A stretch of 64,000 bases of DNA from contig OW804096.1 of NCBI GenBank assembly GCA_942159475.1, forward strand, positions 43,523,744 through 43,587,743, in the 5' to 3' direction. How positions within the stretch are numbered: position 1 is the stretch's first letter; each line of letters opens with the position of its first letter. The translations under genes and the position numbers were made by a program. Below the pieces are notes generated by a model, which was not told where the DNA came from, searched no databases, and worked only from the letters and a program-made list of their open reading frames with translations. Shown in pieces: positions 17,624 through 32,029 of this stretch. This DNA is from Sthenelais limicola (taxonomy: Eukaryota; Annelida; Polychaeta; Phyllodocida; Sigalionidae).

Positions 17624-18389
17624 ATATACAGATGGGCCATATGATCCGGGATATTTGAATGGATGTACATAGTCAGTGGAAGAAAGGGAAGATAATGGGT
17701 TCAATGTCGTTACCCTCAATTTAGGATGGTATGTGTGGTGCATATCGTCCAGGATAACTTCAACTCAGAAATGATTAATTGGGTTGTATTACAGGTCAAA
17801 GCCTTTCTATTTATTATTCATAAGCAAAAACTGTACAATGGTTGTCTCGGTTATTTATACGAGCAATGTTTCAACTGCATTGTATAGCATGTCTTAAAGA
17901 TTTTATAAAGATCGGTTGGATTTTACTGAGACTGAAGGGTAAATTCGACATGCAGAGTGACATTTGCGCTTTCGTGTTTTATATAGCTGACTTGCCGTGC
18001 GCAAGGGTAATATAGGGTAATTCAACAAAAGCGACAAGAGAACAAAAAATGATGTCACCCCAACCAATGCTTTTTCATGCATGACTATACCTCACATATG
18101 TGACCTCCCCCATAAGTAATTTAGAATACATGTACTTATGTTAAAATTATCAGGGAAGATATATGTATAATATATTGTTGGAGTGGGAATTAATGGTATT
18201 CATTATTTGACCGCTAGGAGGAAGAGGGGGAGATGATTGGTTACTGGGGGCCGATTCATCCCAAAGTTGTTCTAAGTTAGGCTCAATTGCATAGTCCATT
18301 CCAATGGTCAGCTATCAGGGGTAGCGCGGCAGCTTAGCACAGAAGAGGGACCTAGCGATATAAGTAACTAAAGTAGGAAAGGTACTTGT
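17624..18389. other. Non-coding stretch
   Basis: AT-rich sequence without a recognisable gene, RNA or repeat unit. Confidence 0.5.
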
Positions 18390-18760
18390 GACCTTGGGGT
18401 TCAGACGGCTCGGCCCGCGCTCGATCTAGTCAGACATCAGAGAAGAGGAATATGGTTTTCAGCAAGGCTTTATTCTCCACACACAGGCTCACATCATCAC
18501 CCAAGGAATGGTCAACAGGGAGTGACAATCTCACATGGCCCACACTGGGCCTTATATACAACACAAGCAATAAAATAGACATAAAGTGGAAAAGGGTGTT
18601 GACAGGCTAAGTCATCCCACCCATCCCATACGTCTGCGGACGAGTTAAATACAGAGGTGTGGATAGATTTATGTACGGGGACGTGTGGACTGAGTGACTT
18701 CCAAGAACCCAGGTTGCAGGGGTCATTCTAACAAGGGAGACTCGTCTGCCTCCTGCTACA
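18390..18760 (-). mobile_element. Candidate solo LTR
   Basis: Read on the minus strand, the stretch starts TGTAGCAGGAGG and holds a TATA box (TATATAAG, + 18551-18558), then AATAAA about 80 bases later (+ 18469-18474) followed by GCCTTGCTGAAAACC, a layout typical of LTR retrotransposon ends. It is more GC-rich than its surroundings. The 3' boundary and target duplication were not resolved and no internal coding region adjoins it, so it would be a solo LTR. Confidence 0.42.
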
Positions 18761-20306
18761 ATATGTCTAGACAGGTATAGAATAGATATATTTATGTCTA
18801 TATATACCTGAGCGGCCACATCAAGATTACATGATTGGTCACATGGCAGTCATAACCAGACCGCGGGAAATTTAATTGAAACAGGGAACAGAAGGACTCA
18901 CGCCATGAGAATTCTAAACTTAATTCCGACTTTGTATACTATTTTCTATAAGAAAAGGGCGATGGGAAGATGTTTTGTACCCTTAATTAGTAAGAATGAC
19001 CATTGTGGACACCAAATCCAGTCATATCTGTTCGAAGCTAAGAAAAGTTCGGTTCTAATAGAAGAATTAACTTCCCCCCTCGCGAAATTTGGGCAATTTC
19101 AGCTCCGAATAATCATACGTCTCCTGTAGGGAAACTGATGTTGAAATTATCTTTCCTGTTCTATTACAAGTACTAGAACTAGGATTCCTACTTAATTCAA
19201 GATTCACGACATAGTTTGAGTGCCATCAAGATTTTCATAAATCTCCTTTGAGAATGCCTACATGTATCTTCACATTAATCGGAGGGTGGATGAATATCTG
19301 TTAGCCGGCTCTACATGGGCTGTCCCTGTAGGGGAAAAGCATAGATGACTTTGTTTTCGCGACTACTGCATATCATATCGCATGACAACACACATCCCAC
19401 CCGTCTGGAATTCTTATCTGACGTCGTACATCACGTTTGTCAAATCGTAAAAGGGCCTTTTTGTGTCGTCACGAGAGCACAATTGCTTCCTGCCTCATAA
19501 TAAGATTCATTAGAAAAATTCTCCCCACCTGGGGCTGCTAACGTATCATAATCTAAAGGGGAAAAAGTAGGTAAAACCGTTTGCAGTTAAAGTGGCTTTA
19601 AGGGGGGAACCCCTTGATCCAACTTTCGATTATGAAAGCATTAATGCCTTATCGCAGTATTTCTAAAATAATATGAATAAATATGTGCTCAATTTCCCTA
19701 TTTATTGTTGCATTTAATGATGATTTCCAACCCTTTAAAATGGTATGGTGGAACCTTAAGTGGGAAGTGTAGGCCCAAGAGAACAGGTTAGGTTGCTTTA
19801 ATTGGGGAGAAATTCAAAGGGAATGGAATGAGATCCAACGATTACTTTACGGCAGGAATAACTTAAATTGCCCCGAAGTGGATATTTTGAAGTGCGGTCA
19901 GGTGACATCGACAGGGATTAGAATAATTCCATTCCCTATAGGAAACTGTAAAGCTGCAGTCAGCGTTGAGACCACGATGCCATCAGTCACATCCTTCTAC
20001 AGCACTCAGAACGAAGTGATATCAAATGATAAGAAAACATATCTGAGATATGTAATTTACATATATATACAGAAAAAGGAGGAGTAGAAGGAGACAGTCA
20101 TGTTCGATAAGTTAAGCATTACACAGAGAACTTTTATAGATGGAACTTAAATGATAGCGGCTATATATACATGCATACTGATAAGAACGATAAGAGAGTG
20201 AAAATGTATGCTGAATAAAACAATAACAACCACCTACATTAGTTTAATGGATTCATCATCATATGAAATATCTTATCCTGCGAAAGTTCTCAGAACATAT
20301 TATAGA
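18761..20306. other. Non-coding stretch
   Basis: No gene recognised. Short open frames at 18,905-19,129 and 19,878-20,087 have no family resemblance. Confidence 0.5.
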
Positions 20307-20422
20307 AAGATTACCACATTGTGGAGTACTTGGTGAACAATATACTTACCTCGTAGGCCCAGCAGCAACGAGGCCTACGAGGTAATTATTGTCTACTAAG
20401 TACTCCACACTGTGGTAATCTT
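20307..20422. repeat. Near-perfect 50-bp-arm hairpin
   Basis: GATTACCACATTGTGGAGTA and its continuation to 20359 pair with 20372-20420, leaving a loop of about 12 bases. The arms differ at only a few positions. It could be a minimal fold-back element or a hairpin RNA. Confidence 0.8.
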
Positions 20423-21470
20423 GCTTTTATTCCACGGTTTCGTGTAAAAAAAATCATCATTTCCATGTTTTCATGTCAGACATTTTGCGCAGTGTCTCCG
20501 TCTGATGCACTTCCGCTAAAAAAAAGTCTGTTTTTACTTGAAACTTGAATAAAACTTCATTTTACCACACATTTTTACTGTCAACTATTTCGGGATAGCC
20601 ATATTTAAGCATTTGACTGATAACTTCAAGTAGATAGGCTTGAATTAATTTAAAATCAATAAATGAACTTTCCGATCGAACCACGGGGCCGAAAAAAAAT
20701 GGGACTACCGGTACATATACGGGTACTTTTGATATTATGGGCGTATGAGCCGAAAATGCTTCACTGGTCGTGAAGGTGAAGTAGTTCCGATAGGCCTATA
20801 CTTCACTCTCATGGCCAAATCGTGGAACAAATTCATATACATTGTATGAGTTTTTTTAAATGATTTTATTTTAACTGGGGTTTACTGATCCCTCTGGGAG
20901 GGTTTTTCATCCAATCCCAGTGGTGTATCATTCTATACATTTTGGGATAAATTACAGCAACAAAGAAAACTACATAATACAAGGCAGTGGTCTTGCTACA
21001 GGTATATCTATGTTGGAGCCTGAACAGCAATATGGCATAGTGGGATTATGAGATGGATACAGAGATGATAAATTAAAACATGTAGTACAGAATGTACATT
21101 TAGTATAGAAAATGTCAGGAGATTAGGAAGATCAGCCATATGTTTTATGAATCAGACTCCGAAAGTACGCCAGTGCCATTTTATTATACCTCATCTAAAA
21201 TGACTCCAAGGAAAAACACATTTCAATGAGATTAATAATCTGCCCAAGTATCTATATGCACCGAAGTCATTTTAATAAAAAATAAAATACTACATTTCAT
21301 ACCACCGTAGATATTGGTTGCATGTCATGTGGTCGTCTTCTCCCGCCTGGCCTGGTCATGGCTATTAACAAGACATTAACAGATTGTGATAATGAAATCC
21401 TCAATATTACCTCGACACAGCTAGGTCCAGGAACCATTACGTCGGTTGCAAAAACCTTAGTTGATACAAT
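20423..21470. other. Non-coding stretch
   Basis: No gene is confirmed. An open frame at 21,311-21,534 beginning after a CCGTAG acceptor-like site reads INKTLTDCDNEILNITSTQL, which faintly recalls a GAIN-type extracellular domain, but no good donor follows and it runs into a repeat. Confidence 0.35.
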
Positions 21471-21760
21471 ATATACATCGTCCCAATATTATGTTTTATC
21501 ATATATACACATTGCTCAGTGCGTATGCCACTAGTGAGTTACGTGTGGTAGTCATGACAACCAATGTGTTTTTACCGCCAAAATTCCAACTTTATTAACC
21601 AAAATTGTTTCGATTTACATCATTAAAAGCATATATAATAAAAACAGTTAACTTACTCATTGGTATCAACCGCTTAGAATATCGTGAATCAACAAGCGCC
21701 ATATTAGAATATTTGATAAAGCAATCCGTCTTCAGACAAATTAGTATTTGAGAACAACAC
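21471..21760 (-). mobile_element. Fold-back repeat family, copy A
   Basis: On the minus strand this stretch shares blocks with 50,560-50,830: ATATTCTAAGCG, ATTATATATGCTTT, TTGGTTGTCATGAC and CACTAGTGGCATACGCACT. Order is conserved, so both are copies of one non-autonomous element. Ends are approximate. Confidence 0.55.
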
Positions 21761-23183
21761 TCGATACGTCATTCAGTATGTCATCGGCACGGACTGGCAA
21801 CTGAATATTGATATAAAACCGATAGTGGCACTCTTTTTGTTTTCAGCATTATTTTCGAACAGGACGGGTTCCTAATGAAATGTTCATTAAGCAATTTAAT
21901 CACAAAAACTGTATTAAGCCATTTAGAAAGATTAGTTTACCAGAATACCTATATTGTCACCCAATAAGTTGGCTGCGCTTCTGTCGGTAAAAATAAATGT
22001 CTCATTTATTATGTGACAATAGAGATGTTTTAACAATAGGAGTCAACGAAAGTTAAAAGAAATATGAGACATTGTTGTTGAGACCTTTATTTGGCCATGG
22101 GCGATCATTTCAGTGGGCCTTATCTCCCTATAGTGTTGGAAGGGTTTCAAGGCCTTCTGGACAATCGTGTACACATATAGATTGGGAAACAATCCACCAT
22201 TAGGAAAATGGTGGCCCCTATTAAATATGTTTTTTATATTTTTAAAAAAATAAATATTCAGATAGAAGATTATGTATATTGCAAGTGTACAGTACACAGT
22301 GTAGCACGTCCTTTACACACGCCTCAATATGTATAATAATGTGATTAACAGTTGGTCATATTTATATGGCCTATATATCACCTGAAGATTCACTGAGTCT
22401 TTCCACATATATAAACATTGAATCTCGGTATATGAAAACTATTTTCATTTATCATTTTATTCACACTTTAGCGCCCACTTAATTTGTTCTTTGAAATGTT
22501 AGTAAAAAGATTTGCTGGATGGCTAATTGATCACGAGCCGACCCTAATTTAATTGTAATGAAATATTCCTTGCCTCCGGTGAGACTTGATGTTGCTTTTT
22601 ATGGAGACATTGAAAGGGCTAAATGACTGACTCTAACTCTTATCGGGTGAATTTGATACTTTTCCCCCTCGATGATCATTATTAAAATTTTTAAAATTCG
22701 AGTCCACTGCGATCTTTTAATTAAGCTTTGATTCGAGAATTACTTGTTTTTGAAAGAAGTTTGCTCAGTCGTGCAAATGCAATATGGCTAGGTAGGGTAG
22801 CTTTTTGTTACATGCTCACGTTTTAAACCAAAGTGAAGCAAAGTGAAGCAAAATGAAAAATGTCTCAAGTGGAACTTCAGTTTGTGTGGGGCCTGCACAC
22901 TGCCAGTCCTTTTCCAAAAGGACTTACTACTACGTGAGTGGGTGATCTACATGTACGTCACTTAAGACGGACTGTTCTGTTCTGTAGTTTAAGAACGCAA
23001 CAAACATATTTTAGAAAATTCTGTGCCTGAAACTAGTAGCGATACGATTGATGAAAACATAGTTTATCATTCCATTAGGTTTTTGGTCGCCATGAGAATG
23101 AGCTTCCCCGAACGGCAAATATGTACTCTATTGCTGGGAATGGCATTTCTAGGAGGTGCACAACCATTTATGGCCGTTTTCTC

Positions 23184-23219
<36 letters not shown>

Positions 23220-26200
23220 AGACACCGTTCAGTCCACCAAACATGTAGGGAAATTCTCTAGCCAAATATCTCGCCCAGGGAATAGGTAAACCTCGATACT
23301 GTCACACAATATTCCATCATCTTAGTATGCACATATTCCATTCCTCTTATTAGCCTCTCGTTATGGTTAGGTCCTTTGCCACATTTCTCCTTTCTGGTCC
23401 AGCAAATTGACATCAATCCCCATACATGAAAAAATAATTAGCCAGTCGCCTTTTCATTTTCTCGGTTTTTCACGTTTGCCTTTCATAATTCCTCCTCTAG
23501 CACCACCTCATACATTTCATGCAGGCACCAAGTCATTTTCATCACTTTTTTTATTCCCTCTGCCACTTCCATCCATCACTTTTGAACCATTATTTTTTTA
23601 AATGAATCAAAATGTTCCTATTAAAGTAATTTCTTTGTTCCTATCGCGTTCATCTCCGTGTTCATTAGGTCAAGGTTTAGATGAGCATTACTCACAAAAA
23701 AAGGGATGATAAGAAAGAGCAGCTTCCTATTTTTAAAGTGCACCGGAATATTAGTTCCTTGTATGCATGGGCTTCTTAGGTTGAACACACGAACGGGAGT
23801 AATAAAGGAGAATACATAACTTGAAGAGAGGGAGGGAGAGAGAGAGATGAAAGAGATCAACATAAGAGCATTATGAACACTGTAGTGGACTATTTGATAA
23901 GACTCTGTATGATTCGTTCTTTCTCAGACATAATTATATCCGAAACTAAAAAAACGGACAGTATGCAATCCCAAAGCCACCTCTGAAATTGATATAGTGC
24001 TGAAGCTCAGAAATTGTTATTAATGACAAAAAAGAATGCAAAAATGACGTTTGTTGTTGAAAGATTTCGACGCATCAACATAACTTAAACGGAAAGGATT
24101 CTGTTTGTAGTCGCCCCGTCACTTTTTATTGCCCACAAATGTATGTGAACATATCTATGTACTCCCAAATGTCTTCTGTGGAAAAAAGATTATTTTCCTG
24201 GAGCTTAATGAGACCATCATATAACAAGGCTATCCGTCTTCTGGTATATTATGCTCCTCTCACGGGATTAGCTTCATTTAAAGCCACTGACAAAAATACT
24301 GCACATAGGGTCTAAAGGCATCTGAAAACAGCTGAGAATATAGTGTTTCGGGAGTTGAGGAAATAATGAGAGATGTGTGACAATTAGGTTGGCGTCAAAC
24401 GTATCGTTGTGTTAGAAAGGCAGTTCATCAGAGAGTCTAAGTGAATGAAGATTTAAACACGGTCTGCACGAAAATCACTCTGGAGATTTGAGTGGGGCAA
24501 CCCCATCACAAAGCCACACCACAAACAATGTCATTCATGTAAGACACAATTGTTTTTAGCACAAGACGACCTAACCCCCTTTAGCATGATGCCCAGATCT
24601 TGTTGCCAGCATTCCAGTCCATGCATACAGAGTGAATTGGCTACCTAAGCCTGCGCCTGACTAGGGTCTAGATGGACCTCTCGGGGCACAAGAGTGATAA
24701 GCTTTTACTGGGGTCTCCTAAGCTCAAGACTTGGATAGGGTTCAAGGAGAGACGGCCATTGCCCGAACTTGTCCATTAGCATAAAGGGTAAACTAGGCAC
24801 GTTGTTATAAAACTTGAATGATGAAGAAACATGTGTGGAGTGCCATCGTTTTTTTTCAATTTGGGAACGAATTTTGTAACTTCATGGCTTTGTTAATTAA
24901 AATTAATGAGTGCTCCTACTCTCTTTGATCTGTGGCCTTTTCGTTCTATGAAAATTGTTTTTGTTTTCTTTTGTTAGTAAAGTTCAGTTTTATTATATTC
25001 ATTGACTATCTACGAAGGTAAAACCTGGCATAACATGCATATATCTTGTACATTTTGTGCCAAAGCAAGTTGCGGTACAAAGCACAAATTTATATTATAT
25101 TGGCACAATGGTTATCTCCGACGGTTATGTATTCGTGCAGTGGAACGCAAAGGAATCTGATACAACCACAATAACTCGGCCTGTTCTCAACGATCCATCT
25201 GAGATGTATCTTAGCTTTATCTATAGGAGAGTGTGAAATCCAACAGCTTGCTTTATTGACACTTCTTTTGTGTAGAACCCAAGACCTTTCTGTTAGTGCC
25301 CCACCATCGCCTTTCAGAGCCAGCTATAGAGCCCTGCACAGCAGATTTACCCCAGAGCACATGTCACACCCAGACCTACTACAGGCTAGGGAGGGTACGC
25401 CACTACAAGAACAGCCACTGCATTTACTATGGTATATACCTCTGTGGCCTTATATCCACGAAGATCTCCAGCTGGTCTCTTCCTCGTATAAAAAAGCAAT
25501 ATGGAAATAATAAGCCTTTCATTATTTAGTCTCATGTGATCGTAAATGCGGTTTTATATACCATAAAATGTAATCCTTGTAGAAGATACGTTTGTTTATT
25601 CTCAATGCACTGTTATCGTAGCTTATAAATACATTATCTGATGGAGGATTCGATGAGCGTAAAACGAACAGAGCTTTTATTTCGATACAGTACATCGATT
25701 GAACAAATATGTGAAACTTGTTGGATTAAAGTAAAAGTATAGTATCAACAAGAAAAATTTCATACGAGAGATATGCACCTGTTAATTCGACTCTCCGCGG
25801 AAGATTCCTGTTGAACAATATAAGTGTCTCGGAACACACCAAAGAAAGACATTCCTTTTCTCCAAAATGATTTTTCTCCTTGGGGTGTCTCGCGTGCGCA
25901 ATATACCTACATCAAGGGACAAAACGGAATTTATGTAGGTATTCTCAATGTTATTTGCGCCGATGAAGCCGGGTTGTTCTCTATGTGTATTAGCCCGGCT
26001 CAAACAATTCAAATCATTCGTCGTCATCTTCTACTTCTTCAGCCTTAGGCGTGTCTTTGACTGCCAGTGAAAGCCTTACAAATGAGCTCTTGCCATTTTA
26101 TGTCTTCCCTCCCACTCTTGTGGTCAACCTTGCTACGGGCTGGGCAGGCAACATTGTCAGCTATCCTGAGGCTTAGGTTACAAACAATAACCATCAATAT

Positions 26201-29200
26201 GCCCACTCAACTTCCATCCATCTCATGCATAAGATGTCAGGCCGCTCAAATATATCACAGGCCGAGTGCTATTTAATGAAAATTACTCTTATTGTGTGGT
26301 AATTTAATTCACACTCCATGCATGGTTATCGATGTCATTTCGCCTGGCGGTTTATACTGTTTTATTGCACCAAATGCGAGTAGAATATGGACAGCCATTT
26401 AGTTTATATTCCACGGGGAAGACTAAGTCGCTATTCAGTCAATGTATAGCTACAACAATCACCGCATACAAATATGAACTGAGAAAAGAGAAGGAATGCA
26501 ATTACAAAAGTAAGGTAGCAGCTTCCATGTAAGGATTGTATTTTATTTCATTGTTAATTCACGCTGAAGCAATTTGTCATCTAAATCGTATAATTAGTAT
26601 ACCTAAAACTCCAAATTCACATTTCGACATTAATGTTTTGAAAACAAAATTGGCCGAAGAGATCGAAGCCCGTTTTTCAATTACGTTTCGACGTCAAAAA
26701 CATTGTACTTTGGATATATCTCTCGAATAATCCTCGCTCTTGCATGGTGAATATATAATATATATAGACTCTCAATTCACCAAGAGTAAAGAGAAAAGAT
26801 ATGCAGATTCCAGATACGATGTGTGCATCTTGTATGGTTGCATAATGCCTATGATATGGCTATAGCGCTATGCCTCAGTCTTTACAAAATACAGCAGCAT
26901 ACGCTTGCCCTTAGTGGGTTTCGTATTTATATCTGGATCAATTTGAAATGGTGATTGTATGGATCAATAGTGCTTCGTAATCAACATTAGATACCGGTAC
27001 TATTCGTTGGTTTACCTTTGTGGGCGAATGACCAGAGACTAAATAAGCATCAATAGAAATCTTTTTTATAACGTCGCTGGATTACATCTGTCGATTTCCT
27101 CATTGCATTATTTTGAAGAAGCGTCATCAATTTTCAACTTTATATTTTATCCTAAACACTGTATAACAGCAAATGGAAATAAATAAATACGCGGCGGATA
27201 AATATCCCCGCGGTCCCGCCCCTGGTCAGTTAGGTAAATGTACTAGTTGATGAGATTGGGCGCGGTCAGTAAAGTCTATTCAACTTAATCCCCAAGTCCA
27301 CAGATATCGGAAGACAATAGACTTTGAACATGGAACTAGTGTTTGGATACATAGTACAAAGAGACTCCACCTGTGACTTTTAATGAAATTTGATGACTGC
27401 CTCATTGTATACTTTCTGTTTACTAATGAGTTTCACATGTGGCATTGATTGAAAAGACAGCTAATGATATATAATCAGCAGTCTTCTGATTTGACATAAA
27501 GACGTAGGTGACCGATGAACTATATAGGTCAAAATAATGGCGCGGTTATACAATGGAGATCATAATTATTATACAAGTTGTTTTTAATTCACTGTAAATC
27601 GTGTTGTTGTTGTTGAGCTTGTTATATAGGTATTAAAAAGGTAACCAGAGGGGTATGTTTCGTTCATTACTAATCAATTGTGTCAACAACATTGTCCTCA
27701 ACTACAAAATTCATTCTTTTTTTTGTTCTTGTTAAAAAAAGAAACAGAAATTGCATGGGACAAATTCGTTGCTGGAATTGGGAAATTGGCTGGTAAAGAA
27801 CAGAATAATAATTTCATTCTTATTTGCTGTGTTAACGAAATTAATTGATACATATGAATGAAATAATTATTTAATAGTTAAGGGACAATTTTGTTGAGTT
27901 GATGAAATTGGTTAGTAATGAACAAAATTGTTAAATGTGAATGAAGAAATCAATAAGTTTATAGGTCAACAAAATTTAAAAATTGATTAGTAATGAGTAA
28001 TATTAAGATATATTAAAGACAAAGGAAGAGACACTATTCCAAGCCATGGGTTTTGAAGACGTAGCTAGGCCTACTTTATAGTCTTATTAGCGCTGGGTGT
28101 TAAATGTTGCTCGCGGAGTCATTCATCTTGCGAAATTTACATCCATCAGTTTCTATTTCCCCCGACTAACATTCCATTAATTTGAACTCTCCTTTCTTGT
28201 TGGATTCAGGGTTGTTTTTTTCAACCCGAGAATACAGTCATGAGACAACACAGAGCTAAATGAAAAACATCAGAACCGATGTAATATTAACCACCAACCG
28301 TTTATTTAAAATAATTTGATTATTTCATTTTATTTTTCATGTGCCATGAAAAACGAATAATCTTTAATATAACGTGTATTTTTTTTATCCCATCTCATGC
28401 CAATTCAGCTTTCCCAAAGATCTAATTATAACACGGCTTGGAAACATGGTTTGACATTACGTACCTTGACAGAAAAACATGACATGATTAAATACGCCTT
28501 ATGTTTAATAAGTATAAAATTCTAATGGTATTTGAGCCCCAATGTTTCTATTGATAAGCTAATTTGTAAATAATTTTGAGCCAATTTTAATTGAGTATTC
28601 ATTTCAGTGGAGCCCTGGTGGTTTCCCTTTACCTTTCCTTACGTCTATAGATACATTACAAATAATTTGACATCATTCGGCGCATCGACAGAATCACAAA
28701 CCATAAATGTGCGCTTCATATAAGCCCCATCGGTCGTTACAGGAAAATATCGGTCCTATTACAATATACTAGTAGCTGCATGGAACTTACTGAAATAAAC
28801 GGAGGTAGGTTTCCTTGAACGATAGCCAACCCAGCTGCTATGAGAACGTCGTTGACCGGAAATGAATCTAGCAACGCATATCGCGTTCTACACAACGGCA
28901 TATTTCTCGAGACCGTAATCGTGCTGAATGTCGCAATCAATCACATAAACTACGGTAAGGCATATATATCAGCGAGCATCTCAAAAGTTAACCCTGAGGC
29001 GCAATCGTTTACTGTATAATTATAGGCTCCCACATTTACCTAATACACACGCTTTTGTCAAGACATGTGTTGGTCTTATTTTGACATCTACAGCCAGCTA
29101 TTATAGCTATAGCAATTATAACTATCTATTAAATACTAAAAGAATCGATCCTGAATGATGGAAGCTCGAAGCTGTTGTATATAATGTGATGACGCTGAAG

Positions 29201-29308
29201 GCGGAAGGTACATCAAATCAAACACAAAAAGCGTAAAGAGACATAAGCCCACAAAACCATGCAAGACACATGCAGTAATAGCCGAACCACCAACCCTATA
29301 CCTTGCTA
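21761..29308. other. Long non-coding stretch with minor repeats
   Basis: No gene is recognised. It contains a (GA)n run at 23,188-23,218 and, at 27,757-27,999, a loosely repeated unit (GGGACAA...GAAATTGG...TAGTAATGA, three degenerate copies). A GC-richer open frame at 25,274-25,529 (reading EPKTFLLVPHHRLSEPAIEP and on, with several Cys/Tyr) follows an acceptor-like TGTGTAG and could be an exon, but I cannot place it in a family. Confidence 0.4.
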
Positions 29309-29428
29309 TGTACATGTGTTACTTGAATGGGCATATGTACAGCTAAGGTCTGTTGTAGGCATACGTTTATCATTCCAATATAACTGTGCCCAGAAAGTCC
29401 CCGTATTGGCCCAGTCGTTGTCCAAAAT

Positions 29429-30584
29429 CATGGGCGGATCCAAGGGGGGGGGGGGGTCGGCGACGTCCTGACCCCCCCCCCCCCCTCAAAATTTTCACAA
29501 GTGCCCTTTTGAATAGCCAAAGTGCCCTTTTTCTGTTGTAAAAAAACAAACCAAAAAGTGTCTTTGTTACAACCAAAAGTGACCTTTTTTGAAGAGCCAA
29601 AACCTTTTTTAAGAACAGTTCACTTAATTTCTTTTACAACCAAAAGTGTCTGTTGTAACTGCTGTAAAAGGCCGTTAAAAGAACTTATAAATGCTGTTTC
29701 CATGATTCCTTAATTTGGGTGTATGGGCCTCACATATGTTTGTTCTGACATTAGTTCCCCCTCTCATGTTTGCTTTACAATTATACATCATATGGACAAT
29801 CACTTGGGGGCAGTTGTGAGAAAATTAAAGTATGCTGCCTTACATATTGTTGGCAGGCCTGCCTGCAGGAGGTACAGACAAACCCCCATTGATCTGTCAA
29901 TATGACATTGGATACATGTGATTTCATCATTTGAGGGAGATTTTGATTCAATGTCAAATTATTAAATTTGCCTTTGAGGTTTTGCCCTAATTTTTTTTTT
30001 GTATTATTAAATACTAACGAAACTGGCTTATTATGATGCTCCCTACACCATTTCACTCCTTCACAGGTTTTACAATTTTGGGGGGCAACATGCCCCCACA
30101 CCCTACTTCGCCCCTACATCACTTGCAATAGCCACAACTGATTTTTTTAAAAATAATTCCACATCTTACAATTTGCATACATGGTCAACTGCCAGTGTGT
30201 GTTGTATGTTATGTGTTTCTTAGATCCTTGCAAACTGCATCTCTGGTTTTTGAAAGTCAAAATAAATAGAAATAAAATGATCACTTTTCATGTGTGATTA
30301 AATACTGTATTTTGTGCTTCAAAAGCACCAAATGCCTCCAAATGGCAACTTAAATTTCAAAATTTCCCGGGGGAGCATGCCCCGGACCCCCCTAGTGGGT
30401 CACATTTTCAGAAAATTGGTAAAATCAAAGTATCTTGGGCATTGTGTTGATAAAACGTTTCACCTTCATTGTGTTAAACTGTACTTTGTATTTTGTGCCC
30501 CTCTGGCTCATTTTTGGGGGATGGACTGATGTGCCCTTTTCATCTTGGACCCCCCCCTAATTTTAGACCCTAGTTCCGCCCCTG
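29429..30584. mobile_element. hAT-like non-autonomous element, copy 1
   Basis: The left end CATGGGCGGATCCAAGG and the right end CCCTAGTTCCGCCCCTG are imperfect inverted repeats of the CAGGGGCGGA type seen in many hAT elements, next to long poly-G and poly-C tracts. AAAAT flanks both ends; hAT elements normally make 8-bp duplications, so the class is tentative. No transposase frame is present. Confidence 0.5.
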
Positions 30585-30874
30585 AAAATGTCATACAACT
30601 ACTCATACATATATATTATATATATGTCACGATATCTAATGTCACATGGTTATATGTTACGATATTTTATAAACATGATATCATATAATTATGATGTAAT
30701 CTAAGTCACATCTAAATAATTATGTCATTGGGCCAAGTGTACAGACACGACAGCTGTACATGTGTTACTTGAATGGGCATATGTACAGCTAAGGTCTGTT
30801 GTAGGCATACGTTTATCATTCCAATATAACTGTGCCCAGAAAGTCCCCGTATTGGCCCAGTCGTTGTCCAAAAT

Positions 30875-32029
30875 CATGGGCGGATCCAAGGGGGGGGGGG
30901 GGGTCGGCGACGTCCTGACCCCCCCCCCCCTCAAAATTTTCACAAGTGCCCTTTTGAATAGCCAAAGTGCCCTTTTTCTGTTGTAAAAAAACAAACCAAA
31001 AAGTGTCTTTGTTACAACCAAAAGTGACCTTTTTTGAAGAGCCAAAACCTTTTTTAAGAACAGTTCACTTAATTTCTTTTACAACCAAAAGTGTCTGTTG
31101 TAACTGCTGTAAAAGGCCGTTAAAAGAACTTATAAATGCTGTTTCCATGATTCCTTAATTTGGGTGTATGGGCCTCACATATGTTTGTTCTGACATTAGT
31201 TCCCCCTCTCATGTTTGCTTTACAATTATACATCATATGGACAATCACTTGGGGGCAGTTGTGAGAAAATTAAAGTATGCTGCCTTACATATTGTTGGCA
31301 GGCCTGCCTGCAGGAGGTACAGACAAACCCCCATTGATCTGTCAATATGACATTGGATACATGTGATTTCATCATTTGAGGGAGATTTTGATTCAATGTC
31401 AAATTATTAAATTTGCCTTTGAGGTTTTGCCCTAATTTTTTTTTTGTATTATTAAATACTAACGAAACTGGCTTATTATGATGCTCCCTACACCATTTCA
31501 CTCCTTCACAGGTTTTACAATTTTGGGGGGCAACATGCCCCCACACCCTACTTCGCCCCTACATCACTTGCAATAGCCACAACTGATTTTTTTAAAAATA
31601 ATTCCACATCTTACAATTTGCATACATGGTCAACTGCCAGTGTGTGTTGTATGTTATGTGTTTCTTAGATCCTTGCAAACTGCATCTCTGGTTTTTGAAA
31701 GTCAAAATAAATAGAAATAAAATGATCACTTTTCATGTGTGATTAAATACTGTATTTTGTGCTTCAAAAGCACCAAATGCCTCCAAATGGCAACTTAAAT
31801 TTCAAAATTTCCCGGGGGAGCATGCCCCGGACCCCCCTAGTGGGTCACATTTTCAGAAAATTGGTAAAATCAAAGTATCTTGGGCATTGTGTTGATAAAA
31901 CGTTTCACCTTCATTGTGTTAAACTGTACTTTGTATTTTGTGCCCCTCTGGCTCATTTTTGGGGGATGGACTGATGTGCCCTTTTCATCTTGGACCCCCC
32001 CCTAATTTTAGACCCTAGTTCCGCCCCTG
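30875..32029. mobile_element. hAT-like non-autonomous element, copy 2
   Basis: Second copy of the element at 29429-30584, carried along by the tandem duplication with the same termini and flanks. Confidence 0.5.

Noticed and set aside
17063..17743. Long open frames across the TATG microsatellite
   Set aside because: The repeat gives MYVC-type runs in several frames, so these are artefacts.
21311..21534. Possible GAIN-like exon
   Set aside because: The resemblance is faint, the acceptor is weak, no donor is visible and the end lies in a repeat.
29781..30101. 106-codon minus-strand open frame inside the hAT-like element (also at 31,226-31,546)
   Set aside because: It has no transposase motif, and the second copy only reflects the tandem duplication.
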